Shown here: piece after piece, positions 11,129-22,942 of the stretch
Layout of the letters: the number at the start of each line of letters is the position of its first letter
How positions within the stretch are numbered: position 1 is the first letter of the stretch
Source: Ricinus communis
Lineage: Eukaryota; Streptophyta; Magnoliopsida; Malpighiales; Euphorbiaceae
Direction: 5' to 3'
Length of the DNA: 64,000 nucleotides
Assembly (NCBI RefSeq): GCF_019578655.1
Contig: NC_063256.1
Location: forward strand, 36,629,185 to 36,693,184
The notes under the pieces: model-generated
What the model was told of the DNA's origin: nothing
Database searches by the model: none
Seen by the model: the letters and a program-made list of their open reading frames with translations, nothing else
Translations under genes and position numbers: made by a program

Positions 11129-12119
11129 ATGCCTCGAAGATATGCATTTGGGAGGGCGGAAGAGGCCACCCACCCCGACTCCATCAGGGCCACATTAGCT
11201 GAATTCGTCTCCACTCTTATCTTCGTTTTCGCTGGTGAAGGCTCTGTGCTTGCTCTAGGTAATATGCACATATATTTATCTTCTCTTCCTCTCTAAAAAG
11301 AAAAAAAAAAAAAAAAGAAGAATACGTGTATGCATGTGTATATATAGTACGGTGATCGATGGTTGTATGCAGACAAATTATATAGGGAAACAGGACCGCC
11401 GGCCTCAGGACTGGTGATGGTAGCGCTTGCACATGGATTGGCACTGTTTTCTGCAGTATCAGCTAGCATCAACATATCAGGTGGGCATCTGAATCCAGCA
11501 GTTACCTTCGGGGCTCTGGTCGGAGGAAGGATCTCGGTGGTTCTTGCTTTCTACTATTGGATTGCTCAGCTGCTTGGTGCTATTGTCGCTTCTCTGTTGT
11601 TGAGGCTTGTAACAAATGGCATGGTACTAGATATAGATAGATACATCACTTCTATTTTCCTTAATTTGTCGAGTTGGGGTACATGCGTGTGTTTGAGGTA
11701 TAATAATATATAATACATTGTTGATTTTTCAGAGACCAGTAGGATTCCATGTGACATCAGGGGTTGGAGAAGTGCATGGGCTTATAATGGAGATGGTAAT
11801 GACATTTGGACTGGTATACACAGTGTACGCAACAGCCATTGATCCTAAGAGAGGAAGCTTGGGCATCATTGCCCCACTAGCCATCGGGTTCATAGTTGGG
11901 GCAAACATATTAGTGGGCGGTCCCTTTGACGGAGCATCGATGAATCCAGCAAGAGCATTTGGACCAGCACTAGTTGGGTGGAGATGGAACAACCACTGGA
12001 TATACTGGCTCGGCCCTTTCGTTGGAGGGGGGCTGGCTGCCCTGATATATGAGTACATGGTCATCCCGACTGAGCCACCGCATCATACTCATCAGCCTTT
12101 GGCCCCTGAAGACTACTAG
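11129..12119 (+). CDS. TIP3: Tonoplast intrinsic protein of the TIP3 (alpha-TIP) group
   Basis: Exons 11129-11258, 11373-11623 and 11733-12119 encode 255 residues. This is a MIP-family water channel with six hydrophobic segments, two half-helix motifs NPAV (84-87) and NPAR (198-201), and the selectivity-filter Arg201. The N-terminus ([19 protein letters not shown]) and the C-terminus (HQPLAPEDY) are hallmarks of seed alpha-TIP, the aquaporin of protein storage vacuole membranes. The two-intron layout is normal for TIPs. RY and ABRE motifs upstream support seed-maturation expression. The NPA before the first pore half-helix and the charged N-terminal tail (a phosphorylation region in alpha-TIPs) are intact, so the gene looks functional. 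Whether it is TIP3;1 or TIP3;2 cannot be decided here. Confidence 0.95.
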
Positions 12120-12672
12120 ACTTCTGTTAGCCAATTTTTATGTTTTCCTTCTGTGCATGTAACCTGTTTGGTGTCCTAAAAACGTTTGTGTTGTCTGTCC
12201 CTTTGTCAATTGCTGCTTTGGTCTTGGACAAATTGGTGCCAATAAAAAAACATGACCGACTCGGTTTGTATATTTCATGTATGTTGTTGTTACTATTATT
12301 TTGTTAGTAGAAAAAGAAACCAAAACAAAATTAATAGATGTGGTAACGCATTGGATTGTTTTTGCAGGAGCGGTGCAATTTGCTCTTCCTTTTGCCATTC
12401 TTTTCCAAAAATTATACAATAAATCATCACCTTCATACATCGTATCTATACAACCCCTTTAAATCCGAGTTTAAATGATTCGGGAGAAGTGGAGTTGAAG
12501 TCTTTCCACATTCTTAAAATAGGTTCTTGAACCTGCTTGGAGTAGTACGTGAACCATCCGTAGCAGGTAGCTGTACAACAGATATACATGGGGAATAGAA
12601 TTGAGGCAACTTCCCGACGATTTAATATCCTTGAATTCGGCCACAAATGGATAAATTCAGGTTGTGTGGTAT
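12120..12672. other. Convergent 3' flanks of TIP3 and the metallophosphoesterase gene
   Basis: TIP3 (+) and the next gene (-) converge with their stop codons about 550 bases apart. AT-rich sequence with AATAAA-like motifs (near 12240 and 12419) is consistent with two 3'UTRs. No coding evidence. Confidence 0.45.
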
Positions 12673-15600
12673 CTACTGTAATCGGTTATAGAATCTGGCA
12701 ACCCAAGGAGCAAGTTCACTGTTATGAGGTTCTCTTGGATTAGCTGCATAGTAATCAGACCAATAACAAGGTGAAAGTCTCTCAGCAAATTTACCATCAG
12801 CATAGATACAAAATGGCAGCCAAGTTTCACCCCCATTCATCCTCCTCTTCCTTTCTCTAGGGTAGGCTAAAGGTGCCTGTACATATCTGCATTAAACAGG
12901 AGATGTAAGTTTCTTAAATTTTACTGCAAGAAGTAGATCCATGCATAAATAATAAAAAGAAGGTAGCTGCCATAGCCATAATATCAAAGCTATGTTGATT
13001 GGCAACCTCAATTATTTCAAGTAACTAACGATCCGATCCAACATCTTCGAATACAAGACTACTTTCAATCTTAACATCTTCGAATACAAGAGTACTTTCA
13101 ATCTTAACGAGTACAATATACGAAATATGGAACGAGGAAACCACATGCACAAGCAAGAAAAAAAGAAGGCATTCTGCCTAAAATGAATTGAGTGAATTTA
13201 TGGAAGAGCACATTTCCTTCTGCCTAAAATGAATTGAGTGAATTTATGAAAGAGCACATTTCCTTTTTTCGCCGCATCCACAAATTAAATGAATAACAGT
13301 CAGAAGTTACAGATTCATTCATAATCAAGATAGTAGGATTGGTCCAATAAGTTATTTATCCTACTCCTTCCTGCCAAACAAAAACAAAAAAAGTCGATCC
13401 TTTTTTACCTTTTAGATACTCTTTTCTCCATTTTACTAATGGGCACTCCTATCGTTGCAGAATTGAATGAAAAGAATTGTACCAAAAGAAAAAGAAGACA
13501 GCCTGAAACATGATTAAGGGGAAAAGAATAGCACATAAGCAATACTGCCTCTGAAAAGCAAATATTAGTTTTCCAATGTCTATGTTTACTTTCTGCATCC
13601 ACCGCACCATCTTTTAAAACAAACAAGTCCCCCCACTCCATATATTCCACAGAGCATAGACTTGTTCAGCTCAAACATCAATATGTTAAACAATCAGATC
13701 CTGGCTTACTTCAGATAGATAATAAGGAACCCAACATAAGACCCAGAACTTAAAAATCTAGTTATCAACATCACATAGTAGAAACATTCAGATTCTATTC
13801 TACTATTATCAGTTTCTAAAAGAAAAGGGTAATAGAGATAGAAAAGACATCCTAAGAGCATCTCCAATGCACTCTTTATATATGTCGAACTCTTTATTTT
13901 AAAGAGTCATGTCATAAAATGACACTCCAATGCACTATTTATTCTCTAAATATAAAGTAGAGAGTCAATTTGACTCTCTATATATGGAGAGTCAAACTTC
14001 ACTCTATACTCTATATTTAATAAATGCATTACAAGTTTCTATGCATTTGATTTAATTGATATTTGTAATTCTTATTTTTCTATTGGTAAGAATTAAAAAC
14101 AAAATTAAAGAGAAATTAAAACTATTAATGCTTGTATAAATAAAGCAAGATATTGAATTAAATATAGAGAGTCTATTGGAGTTAAATAAAATGTTTTACT
14201 CTTTATATGTGAATATTCCCTAAGATGTTCTTTATTATAGAAATTATGCTCTTTAAAATAAAGAGCACCATTGGGGATGCTTTAAGGACCCTACATGTAC
14301 CTCATCCAGTGCATAGAAGACGATCATCCACATATTAAACACTGTCCAAAAAGGCCTACAGGAAACTTTTATAAAGTACCCAAGCCTATATACAAGACAA
14401 GGCTTGCACAAAAACAATGACAAAAACGACTTCAGACATACATAGGAGTCTAGGACTCGATAGATAATAGATACTAAGTATCCCTTGAAAAAGACATTGG
14501 AAGACTTTAACTCTTCCTGGATAGCGAAATCATCACCTGCCAACTTTGCTAATGACACCAACTCTACATCGGCATCAATTCCAGCACTGGGTTGTTGGCC
14601 TCCAATTCCCTCAAAATTCAATTAACACCTTTTGACACCCTAGTATTCTCCACACCAATTAATCATCAATTGGTGAGACACTAATCTTCCCAAGAATAGT
14701 ATAAATTCTCTTTCTTAGAATTTCCCAAGTACCATTTCTCAATTTTTAGAAAAGAATCAGTCCCATAGAAGAGAATGCATCTTCTCTTCTCTCCCTCTCC
14801 TCTTCCCTTTTGACCCTTTTCTCTTCTACCTATATTTCCAATTTTAAGGTAGAATATAGCAATAGTCTAAGACTCATCTTTGTTCTGTACTTTCTTCAAG
14901 CAGAAGACATTTTTGTCCTCATAAAGACAGTAGATCTTCACATAGTACATAAGAACTACAGTTTTAGGTTTCATTGGTTTGTGTTGGGTCCTATACTTAA
15001 GTATCCCCTGCATGGGGCTATAATTAGGCGGCGAAAGTTAACTACTATATTTTTGTGGCTTTACTTCTAAAATAAACATGACCATTTTCAGAAGTCTAAT
15101 TGGTTGGGTAAGACTATATAACGTAACATGATAATTTACTTAGTTGTGACCCTTTATTTTAAATCTCAAAAATAGTATTACAGACAATGTTAATTTATTA
15201 AGAATTCATTCAGCCCTTTATTCATACAAACAGAGAATTTAGTACTTTTAAAAAATATTCATTTTTTTGTTCTTCAAGAATATTACAAAGAAGTTTGGAA
15301 ACTTTCAGTTTTTTTTTGTCAAGTAATAACGTCCAAGTTTGCATATCAAATATTATTCATGCAATCAACAAATGAGCTTGAAAGAGCATACTAACAAGCT
15401 GAGCTTGAACAGTTTTCTTCTTTTTTACATGCCTCCCATGATATTTTAAGATTACTAGCACGACAAGAAGTTCATCTTATATGCTATCTCCATGTAAACA
15501 AGGTGATATTTAGAATGGTAGCACTAAGGTGATGTAATTACCTGACACCATCAAGCATTGCATCCCAACAAAAATGAGTATGGCCAAACACATGGCACAT

Positions 15601-18565
15601 AGATGCATTTGCTGTAGTTCCATGTATTAATCTTATGCGATCCTCAAGACAATCAGAACCAATTATTTTAGGTAGGTTTGGATAGAATAGCATCCTCTTC
15701 TCTGGACATAGCTCTTGCCTGGGATAAAAAGGGACCATGAAGAATCAATAAATTCAATGGATGGTAAGCACAAAATTAATGAGGGGCAGTTAATTTCTCA
15801 ACATTGTTTTAATACACTAATGCTATCGGGTTCCAATGCCAACATCGGATTCAAAACAATTTCTGGAACTCAATTTTGATTAATTAACATAATGCTCTTT
15901 CAGAAAGTGGAGTTTTTATAATATGACAACCAACATAAACCACATGGAGCACACTTAAAGAGCTCTCATGACTAGTTATGCCACTGCTAATAAAATTCTA
16001 ACTAAAGAAAGGTTCCAGTAGATGGATTGGGCTATAATTGAATATTGGCATAAGAAAAGATTTGAGTGATGATAAAGAAGAAATATAGAAATGGGTGATA
16101 ACATAAATCCATCTGGAACTATTGGGAACCATTCACTATGATTCCGAGGCATCAGACATATAACACATCTGCTTATTGCAGCATCTCAGCACGCACGAAT
16201 CATCCCATTTAAAAATAAATCACTGTAGCCTTTTGAATATTCTTTTAATGAGCTAACAGCCCAAATATGTAAGCAGCTCTAGAGAAAGTCAAAGAGTACA
16301 CACGTCAATATCTGCGAGTTTCCTATTAAGTTCAAGAACATTCAAATCCCAATGAATTTTACTCCAAAGTGAAAAGATGAACTGCGAATTATTGCACCTC
16401 AAACCGACCCCATATACCCTCCACCCAATATCAGAAGTATTTCTATTTAGCTCAAAAGTTCAAAGAAAAGCATTTTTTTCTTTTTAAAACTGGAAACAAT
16501 CAGATGGAGATATCAATCATACGAACTAGATTGCTTTATTTTCAGATACCCTTTAGATTCTGAATCAGTTCAAAAATAAAGAAAAGAAAAAAAAAAAACA
16601 AAAAAAAAAAACCTATGATGTGAGTTCAGCTTTTTGGTGCAGCAAGTCAGAGTGCTATGTGTTGGCTCACATACATTTCCAAGAATTACACATTGATTAC
16701 TACTTGCTAAGGAAAATTTATCAAAGAGAATGTGTTTCAATTCAACAGAGATTTTTTATGAATGAGAATGTGCCTATACAACACAACAAAAAGAAGTTGC
16801 CAAGACAAGGGAATTTGACCAACTGGAGTTCATTTATTTTAGGTGGCTAGCATGAAAAGAAAATTTGAAACTAGAAATTTGAGGATAGAGGAAATCAAAA
16901 AATAGAAAATGGATCAGGCATGGAAATGATACAATTATGATAAGAAAAACAAAATGAATTGCACAAGCAAAAAAGAAGGTTTGTAATCACAGACAACGAC
17001 TGTTTACAAACATAATTAGCCAGCAGATGGAAGAAAACTTAGAAAAGGTGAAATCATCAAATCATGAATTTCAGCATCTCAAGTAAGAATAGAGTAATTT
17101 CGAATTCAATAAGTAAGATCTCTGCCAAAGCAGTTATAGAGTAGCTGACCTAGGAACAAAATGTGAAAATGTAATTATTTGGCTACAAGTCCTCTGGATG
17201 ACCTTGATTTTATCTCCATTTTCTTCATTAATTGCATCAAAGTACAAAGCAAGGGAAGTGTCTCTGCTTGAAAGGTCTCCTGGCCATTTGCATGCATGAA
17301 AGTCCTTGCATACCTAGAATTTGTGAGCCATATCACAGATGTATACACCTTAATGGGATTAATCACCAGATTATTGAAGTATACTAATGACTTGTTCAAG
17401 TTTTAAGCAGAACACGTTTCTACAACTTGGAAGTCCAAAACATTACTCTCTAGCATTCAGAAATCCGTAGTCCTAATACATTCGGCAATGATAAGAAAAA
17501 AAAAATAAAGAAGAAGAAGAAGAAGAAAGAAAAGAAAAGAAGCAGCTGTCTTTTAGGCAGAAGATTCAAAAGGTGGCCGTTCTAAACTTTGATTATGCTT
17601 CATATAATTCTTTTAAGAGATCTAAACTTATAATTCAGCTTCCAATGAAATTAGTAGGCTTGCCAAAGCCACGAGCAACTTAAGTTATAACTAGAAAACA
17701 AAAAAGAACAAAGAGAACATCACAGGTTTTATCTCTAAGCACCACAATGAAAGCAAAACCAAATCCCTAAGACCTTAACTATAATCTGATTAGAATCAAC
17801 CCTTACGAGGAGAGAAGAAAGTGAATCACCATTTCCAAGGACGGTATTCGGATGCCAGTGATGTCCTCCTCTCTATCAAAACTCTGTAAAACAAGTATGC
17901 CAATGCAATATTCGCAAGCATAAGAAGAAAAATTGAGAATTGTGGAACAATTACCTCATGATACCAAGAAAAGAGAGGTATGATTCCTAAGCCATCTAAA
18001 ATCATGGGTGTGGTCTCAACTCCAAGTATTCTGCATGCATCGAGCAATTTATTCAGCTTTTCAAGAGAATCAAGCTGAAAATTTTTACACACAGGGGTTT
18101 CAGTTGAGTGGTTGCTGTTCTGGAACAAATACATAGGCTGTATGCATAAAAAGGAAGAATTTAGCAGAAAATCAATCATACACAACGGTCTTGGTCCCAG
18201 CGACACCAAAGATCATGGTTTCCTGGTACGTAGAAGACATGTTGAAATGTATCCTTCAAAAGGGACATGGTGAAGAAAAAGTTGCTGCAGGTCTCAGCTA
18301 CATCACCAGCAACCAAAAGAACATCTTTCTTGTTGTGCCTCTTTGATGACAAGGACTTGACCCATGTCATGTTCTCAGGATAATCAGTATGCAAATCAGA
18401 AACCACAAAAACACTAACGCCATCTCCAAATGAAGACCGTGACCGTGATATTTGAGGCCTTTCTCTCGTGTATTTTCTGAATGCTATAATTCGTTTGGGA
18501 ACATAATTTGAAGGCTGGGGAGATAAACTCAGGCAAAAGGGAATCACTCTCAGTTGAAGAAACAT
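12673..18565 (-). CDS. Calcineurin-like metallophosphoesterase
   Basis: Six exons on the minus strand: 18565-18182, 18074-17955, 17883-17830, 17313-17150, 15718-15542 and 12886-12673. They join in phase to a 370-residue protein. The N-terminal ~45 residues are basic and Ser-rich, suggesting an organelle transit peptide. The metallophosphoesterase fold is marked by SDLH (Asp57, His59), AGD (Asp88), GNHD (Asn116, His117), a mid-domain His (FSHF, His237) and GHTH (287-289), the full dinuclear metal set. The C-terminal exon (RYVQAPLAYPRERKRR ... ELAPWVARFY) matches an uncharacterised plant family of this fold. The substrate is unknown. Intron 5 (2.65 kb) holds a MITE and two small tandem repeats, and the exons are intact. 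The ORF at 14253-14621 in that intron overlaps the MITE end and is not part of the gene. Confidence 0.9.
13041..13106. repeat. 33-bp tandem duplication in intron 5
   Basis: Two nearly identical 33-base units beginning ACATCTTCGAATACAAGA, differing at one base. They lie in the large intron of the metallophosphoesterase gene. Confidence 0.8.
13172..13263. repeat. 46-bp tandem duplication in intron 5
   Basis: Two 46-base units beginning TTCTGCCTAAAATGAATTGA with one mismatch (ATGGAAGAG versus ATGAAAGAG). Probably a recent slippage or repair duplication. Confidence 0.85.
13856..14282. mobile_element. Tourist-like (PIF/Harbinger) MITE, 427 bp
   Basis: Terminal inverted repeats GAGCATCTCCAATG at the left and, in reverse complement, AAGCATCCCCAATG at the right. 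They are flanked by TAA on both sides (13853-13855 and 14283-14285), the 3-bp target duplication of PIF/Harbinger elements. The internal sequence is AT-rich with sub-terminal repeats of the ACTCTTTATATAT and AGAGAGTCAAA types and no coding capacity. A related copy lies in opposite orientation at about 34024-34420. Confidence 0.75.
17508..17525. repeat. (AAG)6 microsatellite
   Basis: Trinucleotide run in intron 3 of the metallophosphoesterase gene, inside a longer purine-rich stretch. Confidence 0.7.
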
Positions 18566-20214
18566 TTACTAGAAAGAATGCAACTGCAGACTAGTTCAAT
18601 CGATAAAGAAGCCCAATTAACTCAGTTACTGACTACATGAAATTTCTCTTTCAATCATTGTCAAGAGAGAACCGATTATGGACTCTGCACAGTTCGAGAG
18701 TTAGCCTATGCGGATAAAGCCCCATTCGCGTTCCTGGCCCAAAAACATTCCTTTCCTGATAGCGCTACCTGCCATTTCCAATTGCACAAATTTAAGTTTC
18801 TTTTGGTTCTATTTTCTTTTTCTTCTTTGCAATTTTAAAAACAAAAAACAATATTCATTTACACATGAACATTACTTGAAAGAAGAAGAAAAAAGAGAGA
18901 AAAAGAAAGACGCAAATCAATGTTATGGAGTTAATTTATTAACAAAATAGCAAAACAATAAATATAAAATATTAGAAAGAAATATACAAAAGGAAAGCTA
19001 ATTTTATAAATGTCACGGGTGTCAGTGGCGTATGGAGAATGCTTTCGAGTGAAGTCTAAGTCATAATAATAAGCTTCAATATGAATTTGCTGCCCGCTTA
19101 GGATTTATTTTGTGTTTGATTGAGAATGATCAGAACCACATTTTTCCTACTGATTTAAATCTTTTGGTCATGTATTGTAATAATGGATTTCAATTGGGTT
19201 TATATAATAATTAAGTTTCCTAATTAAATTAAATGACTTTTACTTTTGCATACACGAGAGGATTAATCACTTTTGCTTAGGTAAAAACTTGATTACCTCT
19301 TGTGAGACTTTCATTGGATCTACTTTGTCTATATTTTGCAAAAGTTAACCTGTCATCAAATGGATCTCTGCAAATTTATAATATGGAAGATAAAAACAAG
19401 AAGAAAAACCTTTGTCTAGTAGATATCTAATTCAGTTAAAACATTGAAGACAGCCTCGGCATTACTCCCAAGTGTTACTAATAGTTTAAAGTTATCAAAT
19501 TATTACAACTACAAAGTTCCAAAGAGAAAGAAAAAAAAAAGGGTTTGTATCTGATGGTAATGAGCTAGGTAGGGCTGAATTAAACTTATACTCTATTGAT
19601 TGAAGAAAACTTTTTGTTAAATGTCAAAATCAATTTCACTAACTCCCTTAAGTTTGATATAAATAATTTTTAATCACATTCGAAGCTAATGCATGGAGTT
19701 TAGAGATTAAATGTATTTATTATTATATAGAAAATTGAAAGTTGAAGTATACCCTTAATTAACCCCATCAAAATGGTTGGTGATGATTTTATATATATAT
19801 ATATATATATATATTAGGTACGTAAACACGAAACTGTGATATAAATAAAAGACAGTCTTTTGTGGGTTGTGTTTGTGTTTGTATGTATATATATGCAAAT
19901 CATATATATATAAATTAACAATCAACCAAATGGTTAAGATGACAAACAGACTAAAATTTATTTAATTTCTTTATTTTGTAAATGCATGTGAGAGAGAGAC
20001 AGAGAGAAAAGAGACAGAGAGATGAGTTAACTCATCAGTACATTATAGGATGGGACATTATTATCTATGATATGAAGCAATAGTTTGGGGTCTGTATAGC
20101 TGTAGCATAGCTGGGAGATGGATGGATGTTGAAAATCCCGTCAATCTGCTGTCTGTAAATTATGCATTCATTACGTACACAGAGGCAACTGCTTATGCTT
20201 TTCCATGTCTATAT
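18566..20214. other. Divergent intergenic region
   Basis: Separates the metallophosphoesterase gene (-) from the alpha-galactosidase gene (+). No coding evidence. It contains an (AT)n run at 19791-19814 and a GAGA-rich stretch at about 19988-20025. Confidence 0.5.
19791..19814. repeat. (AT)12 microsatellite
   Basis: Perfect alternating AT run about 500 bases upstream of the alpha-galactosidase start. Confidence 0.9.
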
Positions 20215-20221
20215 TATATAA
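20215..20221 (+). promoter_or_regulatory. TATA box of the alpha-galactosidase gene
   Basis: TATATAA, about 100 bases upstream of the ATG at 20316. A pyrimidine-rich CTTTTTCTCTTCTC leader follows, typical of plant 5'UTRs. Confidence 0.55.
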
Positions 20222-20315
20222 CTCCTCCACCAGACAAAAACGTTTCTTTTTCTCTTCTCTTTTTTTCCTTTTCTAATATAACATCATCGTCGAGAGGTAT
20301 TATTATTATAACTAA

Positions 20316-22942
20316 ATGCATATGGCTCCTTCATCATCTCCGATACGGAGGCAGAGTAGAGTTTGGGTTTGGGAGTGTATTTTCTTCTTCGTCTTACTCT
20401 TTGTCTTGGATGCTAATATGGCTACTGCTGCTGCCCGTCCATTCATGGAGATTCGGAGGAATCTGTTGGGGAATGGACTCGGTCTTACACCACCCATGGG
20501 GTATGTCTTCTCTTTTATTGTTTTATATATATATATATATTTTCCTCTAAATCTTTTATTTTGTCTAAACTAAATGGCATATCCTGTTAGCTTTTTGCTT
20601 ATTCCTTAGTTCTCAGTACTGCTGCGATAAGCTTGCTAGCTGGTGTGTTTAATGTTCAATAATTGGGTCCATGTCTATCAGATGGAATAGTTGGAACCAC
20701 TTTCAATGTAATATTGAAGAGACATTGATTAGGGAAACAGGTAATAAGATTATTACTTAGTTCTCATTTCTCATTAATTAGAGAAACTAATTGGATTGTT
20801 TTCTTCTATTTTATACTAAAGTGAATTAATTTATTGTTGATGGCGCGCATGCAGCGGATGCGATGGTGTCATCAGGACTTGCTGCGCTAGGATATCAGTA
20901 CATAAACTTGGGTGGGTAAACGCCCTAATGAAGAGGAGGGTTTTTATATTCATATTTTCCTTTGTATGATTTGATTCATACCAATAGCTAATCAATGGTT
21001 TATCATCTTGATCAGATGATTGCTGGGCTGAACTGCAGAGGGACTCTCAGGTAATTACCAGTGGTTGATCAGCTAACTTATACTACTACTCTTTTGGTTT
21101 CAAATAGTACTAATCAGCAGTTAATGGGAATAATGTTGACAGGGAAACTTGGTACCTAAAGTTTCAACATTTCCTTCTGGAATTAAGGCATTGGCAGATT
21201 ACATTCATGGCAAAGGCTTAAAACTAGGAATTTACTCTGATGCTGGGTATTAATCATATCATCAATTTTTCTCTATAGTTTACGTCCAGTAAGCATATTA
21301 TTCTTCTCACATATTTCATGTCTTAACGCATGCCATCCGAAGGACTCAGACATGCAGTCGAACAATGCCCGGATCTTTCGGCTACGAGGAACAAGATGCA
21401 AAAACCTTTGCTTCTTGGGTAATTGTTTCACATATATCACCACTTCAGATAATTAGTAATCCCAGCTCTCTTTTAATTTCGGAAAAGAGGTCTTTCTCCA
21501 AGCTAGCTTTGATCTCTAATTATTAATACAAAATGCAGGGGATCGATTATTTGAAGTATGATAATTGTAATAATGATGGTACCAGCCCAAAACTGAGGTA
21601 TTAATTTTCTCTTCTTAATATTATTATGCATAATATATACATAATAATTTATGTTCCCTAAATAGGTATCCAATTATGAGCAAGGCATTATTAAACTCCG
21701 GGCGGCCCATCTTCTTTTCTCTGTGCGAATGGTACTAAGCAGCGAAACTTTTCGTCTACATTTTAATTTTTTGAAAAACTACTAAGAAGATAGAGTTTCT
21801 GCTTTAGGGGACAGGAAGACCCTGCAACTTGGGCTCCAAGTATTGGAAATAGTTGGAGAACAACGGGGGACATTTCTGATAACTGGGAGAGGTGAATTTT
21901 ATACCAAATCAAGTTTAATTAGTATACCATCCATCCATCGTGATTTTGATATTGCATGTACTATCTTTTGTACGAAAAAACAATTAAAGAAACTAATAAT
22001 TATGTTAATTTCAAGCAGCATGATATCCCGAGCAGGTGAAAATGATAAATGGGCATCCTATGCCAGACCTGGAGGTTGGAACGGTATGTAATAATATTTT
22101 ATTATGGTATTCAGATTATGATTCTTGTACAAAGATCAGCATCAGGAAAAATGATATAACAACTGGTAGTTTGGAATCTTAGATTATAACTATGTACTTG
22201 GGAACAGATCCTGACATGCTTGAAGTTGGAAACGGAGGCATGACAACTGAGGAGTATCGCTCGCATTTCAGCATATGGGCATTAGCCAAAGTACATAGAA
22301 TTCTTTCAACATTTCAATCTATATTATATACAGATGCAAAAATGCTTAATTATCTTCGGATGTGTATATATATATAGGCTCCTCTTTTAATTGGTTGTGA
22401 TATTCGATCAATGAGCAACGAAACATACGAAATCTTGAGCAACAAGGAAGTGATTGCAGTTAATCAAGGTAGAGCAATTAGCAGACATATATTATATACA
22501 TAGAATTACCTGTCATTTCAGCACGAGATTGATGATATTGTTGTGGACATGCAGATAAACTTGGAGTTCAAGGGAAAAAGGTTAAAAACGATGGGGACCT
22601 AGAGGTTTGGGCTGGTCCTCTGAGTAATAGGAAGGTAGCAATTGTGCTATGGAATAGAGGGTCTTCAAGAGCTACGGTAACTGCGTACTGGTCTGACATT
22701 GGTCTCAACAACTCAACAACTATGGTCCATGCTCGAGACTTATGGGCGGTGAGTCATAGTATTGATTAGTTGATTAGACATCCTAATCTTCTATTTATTT
22801 CTTCAATGTTTTAGCTAATAACTAATTATATGAATTTGTGCATTGCATGCAGCACTCAACTCAGTCGTCAGTTAAAGGCCACATATCTGCTGATTTGGAC
22901 TCCCATGCTTGTAAAATGTATGTCTTAACACCTCTGAAATGA
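20316..22942 (+). CDS. Alpha-galactosidase (GH27, secreted)
   Basis: Fourteen exons: 20316-20500, 20682-20740, 20855-20911, 21016-21050, 21143-21246, 21343-21418, 21539-21597, 21666-21731, 21808-21891, 22019-22083, 22208-22290, 22378-22468, 22555-22748, 22853-22942. Together they encode 415 residues. A second in-frame ATG at 20322 would remove two residues. An N-terminal hydrophobic segment (about 19-40) is the signal peptide. The TIM-barrel GH27 domain starts at [17 protein letters not shown] and is complete. The nucleophile is Asp180 (KYDNCN) and the acid/base is Asp235 (WRTTGD). [13 protein letters not shown] and PLLIGCDIR are conserved. The C-terminal beta domain has the usual length. The enzyme releases terminal alpha-1,6-galactose from raffinose-family oligosaccharides, galactomannans or galactolipids in the apoplast or vacuole. 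Gly248 stands where homologues usually have Asp (SRADENDKWA), outside the catalytic pair. Confidence 0.96.

Noticed and set aside
14253..14621. 122-codon minus-strand ORF in intron 5 of the metallophosphoesterase
   Set aside because: Its 3' part runs into the MITE end. The N-terminal part looks somewhat gene-like but matches nothing I recognise and has no exon context. It may be a fragment of an older insertion.
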